Both the position numbers and the translations under genes were made by a program. Shown here one piece after another: positions 6,569 through 11,951 of a stretch of DNA of 11,951 bases (its first letter is position 1; every line of letters starts with the position of its first letter). The notes beneath the pieces are model-generated. The model made no database searches. It saw only the letters and a program-made list of their open reading frames with translations, and was not told where the DNA came from. The stretch spans positions 1 to 11,951 of the forward strand of contig NZ_CALHHT010000260.1 in assembly GCF_938031315.1 (NCBI RefSeq), in the 5' to 3' direction. This DNA is from an uncultured Campylobacter sp. (lineage in GTDB: Bacteria; Campylobacterota; Campylobacteria; Campylobacterales; Campylobacteraceae).

Positions 6569-7694
6569 AGATATACTCGCTCATCAGCGGCTGCAGCCCG
6601 CCGCCGCGAATCGCCTCACAAACCTCGCTTACGCTGCGCGCATCGCTGATCTCGAACTGCTCGTCGCCCCTCTGCTCGCTGTGTCCGCCGATACCCACGC
6701 TCACGCCCGCCGAAATTTTGCTCGCCGCGATCCTAATCGCATTGTCGCGGAAGCCCGCCCTCTCGCGCGTGGAGATCGTGATCTGCGCACTTGGCAGCAG
6801 CAGCCGATACGCGCACATCACCTGCAGCAGCTCGCGCTCACCGACGTCCTTCGGATTTATTTTGTCGTTGTTGATGATCGGGCGCAGGCGCGGCACCGAA
6901 AAGGAGATCTCGGCGCGCGGGTACTTGCGCTGAAGCAGCCACGCGTGCACGCCCGTAGCAAAGGCATCGCGGCGGAAGTCTCCGAGCCCCAAAAGCGCCG
7001 CGAAGCCCACGCCGCGCATACCGCCTCTAATCGCGCGCTCTTGGGCTGCGAAGCGATACGCAAAAACGCGCTTGTTGCCCGCAAGATGCAGCTGCGCGTA
7101 GCGCGCGGGATCGTAGGTTTCTTGAAAAACGGTGACGAAATCGACGCCGCAAGCGTGCAGATAGGCGTAATCGACGGAGTTTAGCGGATAAATTTCGACG
7201 CCGATTACCTTAAAATACTGCCGCGCGAGCTCGCAGGCGCGCCCGATGTAGTGCACGGGGCTGTTTTTCTCGCTCTCGCCGGTGAGGATTAAAATTTCTT
7301 CTAGCCCGCTCGCCGCTATCGCCTCAAACTCCGCCTTTAGCTGCGTCTCATCGAGCCTTGCGCGCGCGATTTTGTTTTTGCAGTTAAAGCCGCAGTAAAC
7401 GCAGAGATTATCGCAGTAGTTTGAGATGTAAATCGGCGTGAAAACGGCAACGTTGCTGCCGAAATGCGCCGCCTTCTCACGTGCCGCAGCTTGCGCGATC
7501 TGCTCCAAATGCTCGCCCGCGCGCACGCTTAGTAACGCCGCAAAATCGCGCAGACTTCTATTTTTCGCGCCGATCGCCCTTTGCACGTCAGCCTCGCTCG
7601 CCTCCTTGCAAAAGCCCTCGCGCAGAGCGAGCGTACGCTCCATCATCTCGCTTCCGATATCCTCCATGCCCGCTAGATAGCCGGTTTCGTTCAT
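6561..7694 (-). CDS. thiH: 2-iminoacetate synthase ThiH (radical SAM tyrosine lyase)
   Basis: A 377-residue cytoplasmic radical SAM enzyme that cleaves tyrosine to p-cresol and 2-iminoacetate (dehydroglycine), the glycine-derived part of the thiamine thiazole. It is the oxygen-sensitive alternative to the glycine oxidase ThiO, fitting a microaerophile or anaerobe. The cluster motif reads YCDNLCVYCGF, with Cys94, Cys98 and Cys101 in the CX3CX2C spacing typical of ThiH. EEILILTGESEKNSP (132-146) is the SAM-binding GGE-like region. The C-terminal part with SFSVPRLRP and the final MSEYIYV also fit, and length matches the usual 370-380. The ATG at 7694 follows AGGA about 11 bases upstream. thiG lies more than 1.1 kb upstream, beyond a divergent Sel1-repeat gene, so thiH probably has its own promoter. 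Confidence 0.95.
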   Translation of the reverse strand: MNETGYLAGMEDIGSEMMERTLALREGFCKEASEADVQRAIGAKNRSLRDFAALLSVRAGEHLEQIAQAAAREKAAHFGSNVAVFTPIYISNYCDNLCVYCGFNCKNKIARARLDETQLKAEFEAIAASGLEEILILTGESEKNSPVHYIGRACELARQYFKVIGVEIYPLNSVDYAYLHACGVDFVTVFQETYDPARYAQLHLAGNKRVFAYRFAAQERAIRGGMRGVGFAALLGLGDFRRDAFATGVHAWLLQRKYPRAEISFSVPRLRPIINNDKINPKDVGERELLQVMCAYRLLLPSAQITISTRERAGFRDNAIRIAASKISAGVSVGIGGHSEQRGDEQFEISDARSVSEVCEAIRGGGLQPLMSEYIYV

Positions 7695-7797
7695 CTTTAA
7701 AATTTTCCTTTTAAATTTTCATTTAAATTCCACGCGGCACGCTTTTGCGTGTAAATTTAGGCGCCGCAAAGTTTCTTTTCGTTTGGTTTAGAAGCGC

Positions 7798-7803
7798 ATT
7801 TTA
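7798..7803 (-). promoter_or_regulatory. Candidate -10 box for thiH
   Basis: TAAAAT on the minus strand, preceded by GC as in many Campylobacter -10 elements, 104 bases before the thiH start. No -35 hexamer is visible, which is usual in this genus. Confidence 0.35.
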
Positions 7804-7884
7804 GCAGGTTTTAGGTAAAAAATTACAAAACGAGGGGTGTCTATTCGCATTTTAAATTTTAGTGATTTTTAAAAGATGAAAGAA

Positions 7885-7890
7885 TATACT
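7885..7890 (+). promoter_or_regulatory. -10 box of the Sel1-repeat gene
   Basis: TATACT lies 25 bases before the start codon, with T-rich sequence (GTGATTTTTAAAAG) upstream. Transcription would begin just ahead of the AAGGAG ribosome site (7904-7909), giving a short leader. Confidence 0.5.
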
Positions 7891-7914
7891 TTCGTAAAAT
7901 TTTAAGGAGAAGCG

Positions 7915-8532
7915 ATGAAAAAAATCATTTTAGGTTTAGCCCTGTTGGGCTCTTTGGCTTTTGGCATAACTTTTAGCAAAGAGCAAGTTAAACAATTTGA
8001 GCAAAATTGCGAAGCAGGCAATATTGAAGCTTGCGGTGACGCCGGCGCTCTTTATCAAAATCCGACCGTATTCGGGGGAAACGCATCCGATAGAGACTAT
8101 AAAAAAGTGCTTTACTACTTTAAAAAAGCTTGCGATGGAAACGATTATGAAGCTTGCTCGGATTTGGGAGCAATGTATGATAATGGCATAGGGGTAAAAA
8201 AGGATTATAAAAAGGCTGTCGAGCTATTCGATAAAGCTTGCGACGGCGGAATCGCGGACGGCTGCAACAATTTAGGTCATATGTATGCAAATGGCAAAGG
8301 AGTTAAAATGGATATGACGCGGGCTATGGGATATGCCAGAAGAGCCTGCGATGCGGGGAGCTGGGTAGCTTGCAGGAATTTTGCTTCAGGTCTCGAAGCC
8401 AATAACGACAGAGCAATGGCGACACAATACTATCAAAAAGCCTGCGAAATGGGTAAAAAAGACCCGGCGCTATTAGACTATGAAAAAGACTATTTACGAG
8501 AATACTGCGATAAATACGACATACTAAAATAG
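7915..8532 (+). CDS. Secreted cysteine-rich Sel1-repeat protein (Hcp-like)
   Basis: A 205-residue periplasmic or secreted protein. Residues 1-17 are a signal peptide (MKKIILGLALLGSLAFG). The rest is a chain of Sel1-like helical repeats. Three units of 36 residues are clear, each starting at a KACDG or RACDAG element (Cys73, 109, 145), with partial units on both sides. Cysteines pair at a fixed spacing of eight (32/40, 73/81, 109/117, 145/153), plus 177 and 198, ten in all. This is the disulfide pattern of the Helicobacter cysteine-rich proteins, which also occur in Campylobacter. Members are thought to bind proteins or cell-wall-related ligands; the partner here is unknown. Strong AAGGAG (7904-7909) supports the start. 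The gene is AT-richer than the thi genes around it and stands on the opposite strand between thiG and thiH, which suggests insertion into a formerly compact cluster. Confidence 0.9.
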   Translation: MKKIILGLALLGSLAFGITFSKEQVKQFEQNCEAGNIEACGDAGALYQNPTVFGGNASDRDYKKVLYYFKKACDGNDYEACSDLGAMYDNGIGVKKDYKKAVELFDKACDGGIADGCNNLGHMYANGKGVKMDMTRAMGYARRACDAGSWVACRNFASGLEANNDRAMATQYYQKACEMGKKDPALLDYEKDYLREYCDKYDILK

Positions 8533-8831
8533 CCCGCCGATCAATCGGGTTTCTCTCGATCGGGCTGCTTTCAGCCCGATTAAATTTTAAAATTTCATCG
8601 CCGAGCTTGCTGCGCGTTACACCGCTACCAAATTACTTTTCGCCGCAGTGCTTTAAGACGCCTAGCGAAGTGCGGAATTCATGTCGTTCGGCATAGGGCT
8701 TGACAATACGCGCCGATTTAACTCACATGGCGCAAAAACCTTGCGCGATTGTATCCGTACAAACCCAAGAAATGCAAATTCGGCACAAAAAACACGGCTC
8801 GCACAACCAAGGGCGCTTAAAATTCTAACCG
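8533..8831. other. Spacer between the convergent Sel1-repeat and thiG genes
   Basis: About 300 bases. The first 50 hold the hairpin terminator listed separately. The remainder is mixed-composition sequence with no credible gene. Open frames over it on either strand lack start context and protein-like composition. No clear terminator for thiG is visible. Confidence 0.5.
8559..8580 (+). terminator. Hairpin terminator after the Sel1-repeat gene
   Basis: A perfect 9-bp stem ATCGGGCTG (8559-8567) / CAGCCCGAT (8572-8580) with a CTTT loop, followed by TAAATTTTAAA instead of a pure T-run. An alternative pairing of AATCGGG (8543-8549) with CCCGATT (8575-8581) is possible. Confidence 0.6.
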
Positions 8832-9593
8832 CTACCTCAAAAATCCCGTTAGCGGCGAGCTTGCGCTGGCCGTCTTGCAAACGGCGCCGAGCCCCGCCAG
8901 ATAGGCATCGCGCCCCGCCTGCACGCCGAGCGCAAACGCCCGCGCCATCAGCGCCAGATCCCCGCTCGTGGCGATCGCCGTATTTACCATCACCGCAGCG
9001 CAGCCCATCTGCATCGCCTCGCAGGCCTCGCTAGGCGCGCCGAGCCCCGCATCTACGATGATCGGCACGTCGATTTCGCCCAGCAAAATTTCGATCATCC
9101 CGCGCATCATCAGCCCGCGGTTAGAGCCGATGGGTGCGGCCAGAGGCATCACGGCGGCGACCCCCGCGCTTACTAGATCGCGCGCGACGCACAGATCGGC
9201 GTGCATGTAGGCAAGCGGCACGAAACCCTCGCGCGCCAGAGCCTCGCAGGCCTTAATCGTCTCGGCATTGTCGGGCAGAAGGTATTTGCTGTCGCCTATG
9301 ATCTCGATCTTTACGAAGTCGCCGCAGCCTAGCTCGCGCGCGAGCCGTGCGATCCGCAGCGCCTCCTCGGCGTTTCGCGCGCCGCTGGTGTTCGGCAGCA
9401 GCGTGACGCCGCGGGGGATGAAATCCAAGATATTGCGGCTCTTGCTTTCGTTTACGCGGCGCAGCGCGAGCGTGACGATCTCGCAGCCCGCGTGCCGCAC
9501 GCAGGCGTCGATCATCGCGTGATCGAACTTGCCAGAGCCCATTATCAGGCGCGAGCTAAACTCCTTGCCGCCTAAGATCAGTTTATCGTCCAT
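8832..9593 (-). CDS. thiG: Thiazole synthase ThiG
   Basis: A 253-residue TIM-barrel enzyme that forms thiazole phosphate carboxylate from 1-deoxy-D-xylulose 5-phosphate, dehydroglycine (from ThiH) and the thiocarboxylate on ThiS. Length is usual for the family. LILGGKEFSSRLIMGSGKF is the standard N-terminus. Lys95 in GDFVKIEIIGD is the residue that forms the imine with the sugar phosphate (Lys96 in B. subtilis). LLPNTSGARN, MPLAAPIGSNRG (phosphate binding) and IIVDAGLGAPSEACEAMQMG are family signatures. The ATG at 9593 is preceded by AGAGGA. A TATAAT box 69 bases upstream suggests a promoter of its own. In C. jejuni thiG and thiH are, to my knowledge, adjacent; here they are 1137 bp apart with an unrelated gene between. 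Confidence 0.96.
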   Translation of the reverse strand: MDDKLILGGKEFSSRLIMGSGKFDHAMIDACVRHAGCEIVTLALRRVNESKSRNILDFIPRGVTLLPNTSGARNAEEALRIARLARELGCGDFVKIEIIGDSKYLLPDNAETIKACEALAREGFVPLAYMHADLCVARDLVSAGVAAVMPLAAPIGSNRGLMMRGMIEILLGEIDVPIIVDAGLGAPSEACEAMQMGCAAVMVNTAIATSGDLALMARAFALGVQAGRDAYLAGLGAVCKTASASSPLTGFLR

Positions 9594-10119
9594 TCTATCC
9601 TCTTTAGTTTAAATTTTCGTTTTTATGCGCGGCGCTAAATGGCGCATATCAGCGCACGGTGATTATACACAGCGAAATTGCGGCACAGATGTGCGCCCTG
9701 CTTCTATCGTTATTTTAATGCGCTGCACGACGCCGCGCCCGAGCTTTAAAATTTCTCGTCAAAATTTTACGCCACGACACAAAAATTTTAAAATTTCATG
9801 CGCAGACTGCGACTCGCTTCGCTGCGCGGAATTTTAAATCCTACGTCCAAAAGTAGCTCGCTCGCGCCGAATAAATTTTAAAATTCTACTTTCCCGCAAG
9901 CTCCGCACGGCAAATGGTTTTAATTTCGTCGATTAAATTTAGATCTCGCGGCTAAATTTACGCGGCGCGCGGTAAATTTCACGCCGTCTTAAAAACGCGC
10001 GCTGTATACCCGCCGAAACGCTCTTTGCTTCTCAAAAATAATCGCGCGAGGCCTTTAAATTCAGCGGCAATGCAAGCGCGTAAATTTAGAAACGCCAAAG
10101 CGCACGATTAGCGTCAGGC
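9594..10119. other. Non-coding spacer between thiF and thiG, rich in AAATTT
   Basis: 526 bases without a credible gene. I count ten AAATTT elements, often extended to TAAATTTTAAAATTT, set into GC-rich filler. The part next to thiG contains its likely promoter. No terminator hairpin with a T-run after thiF is evident, so read-through from thiF into thiG is possible. Confidence 0.6.
9662..9667 (-). promoter_or_regulatory. -10 box of thiG
   Basis: A perfect TATAAT on the minus strand, in the context TGTGTATAATC, 69 bases before the thiG start. The upstream TGTG resembles an extended -10. It would give a leader of about 60 bases. No TTGACA-like -35 is present. Confidence 0.55.
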
Positions 10120-10914
10120 TTAGCCCTCCTCGCCCAAAATCAGCCTAAGCGCGACGTTTGCCTGATGTGCGGCGCAGATCGCCACGCGCGGCGCGAGCAG
10201 CCCCACTCCCTGAGCTGCGGCGCTTTTGCGGTCGCCGCAGACGAAGACGTTTTTGCCGAGCCGCGTCGTGCGGATATCGTTGGCGCTGCCGCTGCCCGCC
10301 ATGCCGCTAGCGCAGATCAAAAAGCGATCCGTGCCGCCGAGCGCGTCGAAAATCATCGCTTTCGCCGCCGCGTCGTCGAAGCACTCGCAAATTATACGCT
10401 CGTTTTTTAAAATTTCGGCTACGTTTTGCGCGGTAAGTCGCTCGTTTAAGGTTCGCACGCGCACGAACGGGTTTATACGCGCGATTTTTTCGCGCAGAGC
10501 GGCCGTCTTGGGCTTGTAAAGATCGCCGATCTCGTACTGCTGGCGGTTGAGGTTGGTCGGCTCGACGACGTCGAAGTCGATCAAAAAGAGCTCGCCCACG
10601 CCCGCGCGCGCAAGCAGGATCGCGACGTTTGAGCCGAGCCCGCCGAGCCCGCAGATCGCCACGCGCGAGCCTTGCAACGCCGCGTTTACGGCGGGGGCAT
10701 TGCGAGCAAGCATCAGCTCGCGAAGCTCCTGCGGCGCCAGCTTCGCGCCGCACGCGAGCAAAAAGAGCTCATCGCCCGCCTTCAGCGCGCAGTTTTGCGT
10801 GCTCGCATAGCCGTTTATCACGGCGATCTCGCCGCTAAATTTAACCTCGCGCTTCAGCCCCTCAAGATCGCTCGCGGCTGTTTCGTAAGCTTTGCCGTTT
10901 AATTTTATCTGCAT
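10120..10914 (-). CDS. thiF: ThiS adenylyltransferase ThiF with an N-terminal ThiS-like domain
   Basis: A 264-residue E1-like enzyme that adenylates the C-terminal glycine of ThiS so that sulfur can be loaded onto it. Residues 1-58 resemble ThiS (MQIKLNGKAYE..., INGYA, GDELFLLACG) but lack a free C-terminal GG, so this part cannot be the carrier. Residues 60-264 are the adenylating domain: GLGGLGS (89-95) binds ATP, LIDFDVVEPTNLNRQQY (111-127) supplies the conserved Asp, Asn and Arg, and KPKTAAL holds Lys136. The paired CxxC zinc motifs of E. coli ThiF are absent, as in the shorter ThiF class (family 2) of epsilonproteobacteria and clostridia. AGGA precedes the ATG at 10914. Its downstream partner thiG is 526 bp away and thiS 977 bp upstream, both unusually far for a thi cluster. 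Confidence 0.9.
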   Translation of the reverse strand: MQIKLNGKAYETAASDLEGLKREVKFSGEIAVINGYASTQNCALKAGDELFLLACGAKLAPQELRELMLARNAPAVNAALQGSRVAICGLGGLGSNVAILLARAGVGELFLIDFDVVEPTNLNRQQYEIGDLYKPKTAALREKIARINPFVRVRTLNERLTAQNVAEILKNERIICECFDDAAAKAMIFDALGGTDRFLICASGMAGSGSANDIRTTRLGKNVFVCGDRKSAAAQGVGLLAPRVAICAAHQANVALRLILGEEG

Positions 10915-11430
10915 TTTGATCCTAAATTTTATCTTTTTGCCGTTTAAATTTATCGCGCAAATTTAAGCGCGCGGCGCCTTGCATCTGCGCGAACATAGCG
11001 CGACTAATGCGGTATTGCGGCGCGGTTGCGACAGAAATCTGCGCGGCTACTACGCACCGCGCAAACGCTCGCACGAGCTGCGGCGTAAGCGAGGCGTAGC
11101 GAGCGCATCGCACGCGATTTTAATCTAAAAATTTCATCGTACTTTAACGCGTCATGTTTTGGCCTCGCGCATTGCGTTCAGTTAATACGGCGCCATCGTA
11201 GAGCCTCTGTACGAAATACACAGCGCAAGCCAAATCCGCCAAATTTAGCGCATTAACCCAACTTATCGGTTAAAATTTAAAGTCGCGAATCGCTCTAGCG
11301 CTTCGCCAAATTTAAAAGCCGCTAAACGCCCGAATAAATCCGCACTGCGGCTAAATTTAAAATTTCAAGCCGAACCGACGAAAAAGCGGCGCACAGCAAT
11401 ATACGTCGTAGCGTACATAGCGGCAGAGAT

Positions 11431-11502
11431 CTCGGGGTAAATTTTAAAACCTCGCGCCCAAATCTCACAACTTCGGCGTAAATTCTAAAACCATGCGCTC
11501 AA
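11431..11502 (+). repeat. Degenerate direct repeat, 31 bp at 41-bp period
   Basis: Copies at 11431-11461 and 11472-11502 share the plan TCGG-GTAAATT-TAAAACC--GCGC-CAA and match at 25 of 31 positions. They lie in the thiS-thiF spacer and have no coding role that I can see. Confidence 0.5.
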
Positions 11503-11743
11503 GCTTATGGTGCCGACGTAGTTTACAGCTCCGCGCCCAGTCGCCGCAGCCGGCGACGCAAATTAGCGTTCCGCCGCCGCAATAAAATTTAAACTCTATC
11601 GCCGCGGAGCGAATTTCAAACTCCTGCGCTCGACCGCCGCAGCCTAGCTCACTTTCAAAAATTTAAAGGCTCACCGCAGGCGCCAGACTACCGCGACTTC
11701 CTCATAAATTTAAAAACCCAAACGCTGCCGTGTCGCTACGCCA

Positions 11744-11820
11744 TGTCGCCGTATCGCTTAAAATTTTAACGACGGGCGCGCAAATTTTAAGCCCCAGCCG
11801 CTGTGTCGCCGTACCGATTA
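11744..11820 (+). repeat. Degenerate direct repeat, 17 bp at 60-bp period
   Basis: TGTCGCCGTATCGCTTA (11744-11760) recurs as TGTCGCCGTACCGATTA (11804-11820), 15 of 17 identical, each followed by an AAATTT element. A shorter related piece (TGTCGCTACGCC) starts near 11731. Confidence 0.45.
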
Positions 11821-11891
11821 AATTTAGCAACTTCCGCGTAGATTTAAACCTCGACCGCCGTAATTTTTAACGCAATTCAAAGCTTCGCCCT

Positions 11892-11951
11892 TCAGCCGCC
11901 ACCTACGAACTCGACGATCTCATATTTTTTGCCGCTTGAGATCTGCGTGCG
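11892..11951 (-). CDS. thiS: Sulfur carrier protein ThiS (C-terminal end only)
   Basis: Only the last 19 codons and the TGA stop are inside the window; the gene continues beyond the right edge. On the minus strand the sequence reads RTQISSGKKYEIVEFVGGG and then stops. The ending EIVEFVGGG is diagnostic for ThiS: its terminal Gly-Gly is adenylated by ThiF and converted to the thiocarboxylate that delivers sulfur to ThiG. It is transcribed in the same direction as thiF, thiG and thiH and would be the first of the four, in the order known for Campylobacter. Any TPP riboswitch or operon promoter would lie outside this window. Confidence 0.88.
   Translation of the reverse strand, partial: RTQISSGKKYEIVEFVGGG

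Larger units (their letters stand above)
7695..7914. promoter_or_regulatory. Divergent intergenic region between thiH and the Sel1-repeat gene
   Basis: 220 bases between divergent genes, containing both start regions. On plus, TATACT (7885-7890) precedes the Sel1-repeat gene. On minus, TAAAAT (7798-7803, context GCTAAAATGCGC) could drive thiH with a leader of about 95 bases. A small hairpin CACGC-TTTT-GCGTG (about 7737-7750) would lie in that leader. I see no TPP riboswitch. Confidence 0.5.
10915..11891. other. Non-coding spacer between thiS and thiF, rich in AAATTT
   Basis: 977 bases with no credible gene on either strand. I count 16 AAATTT elements, mostly as TAAATTTAAA, AAATTTTAA or TAAAATTT, embedded at irregular intervals in GC-rich sequence. 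Expectation at about 50% GC is well below one. Degenerate direct repeats at 11431-11502 and 11744-11820 are listed separately. A 63-codon open frame next to thiF (10922-11113, minus) is judged spurious. TAAAAT on minus at 11117-11122 could be a thiF promoter element, but several similar strings exist. Confidence 0.6.

Noticed and set aside
6681..7184. Long plus-strand ORF antisense to thiH
   Set aside because: It is a shadow of GC-rich thiH codon use, with Arg/Ala/His-rich composition and no ribosome site. The same holds for the long antisense frames over thiG, thiF and the DKNYY-like gene.
7695..7914. TPP riboswitch in the thiH leader
   Set aside because: No CUGAGA-type or other conserved TPP aptamer elements are visible on the minus strand; only a small 5-bp hairpin is present.
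8681..9034. Plus-strand ORF overlapping the 3' end of thiG
   Set aside because: Its second half is antisense to thiG and translates to Arg/Pro/Ser-rich low-complexity sequence; its first half has no start context.
10922..11113. 63-codon minus-strand ORF ending 8 bases before thiF
   Set aside because: No ribosome site at its ATG, and its composition (Ala/Arg-rich, then KFKRQKDK from AT elements) is that of spacer DNA. No recognisable domain.
9594..11891. CRISPR-like array in the spacers
   Set aside because: The repeated AAATTT cores are too short and irregularly spaced, the flanks are not conserved, and no cas gene is present.

Overview
The window reads as chromosomal DNA of a Campylobacter from the GC-richer oral/intestinal group (C. 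gracilis, rectus, showae or concisus type). Three things point there: a Campylobacter major outer membrane protein (MOMP/PorA family) at the left edge; thiamine-thiazole genes of Campylobacter type, with the anaerobic tyrosine lyase ThiH and a short ThiF carrying a ThiS-like N-terminal domain; and non-coding DNA packed with AAATTT/TAAATTTTAAA elements. The species is inferred, not proven.

Layout. 1-1360: a highly expressed-looking porin gene with a clear TATAAT box and an intrinsic terminator. 1383-2511: a two-gene unit encoding a secreted monohaem cytochrome c and a DJ-1/PfpI-family protein. 2512-3558: about 1 kb without an intact gene, holding remnants of at least two broken genes (one frameshifted, one with in-frame stops inside an 18-bp tandem duplication) and perhaps a third on the other strand. 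3559-3897: a small cupin. 4061-5512: a membrane-anchored protein with DKNYY-like repeats, converging on a six-helix membrane protein (5566-6132, minus) across a hairpin. 6119-6568 (minus): a doubtful ORF overlapping the thiH stop.

6561-11951: thiazole-phosphate synthesis genes, all on minus, in transcription order thiS (only its C-terminal 19 codons are in the window), thiF, thiG, thiH. ThiF adenylates the ThiS C-terminal glycine, sulfur is loaded onto it, ThiH cleaves tyrosine to dehydroglycine, and ThiG joins these with deoxyxylulose phosphate into the thiazole. Instead of a compact operon, the genes are separated by 977 bp (thiS-thiF), 526 bp (thiF-thiG) and 1137 bp (thiG-thiH). The last spacer contains a gene on the opposite strand for a secreted, cysteine-rich Sel1-repeat protein with its own promoter and hairpin terminator. 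thiG has a good promoter of its own, so the cluster may be transcribed in pieces.

I see no CRISPR array, insertion sequence, rRNA or tRNA, and no TPP riboswitch in the part of the thi cluster visible here. I do not find convincing evidence of a wholly new system. The most unusual features are the stretched thi cluster with its AAATTT-dense spacers and the pseudogene patch at 2.5-3.3 kb.
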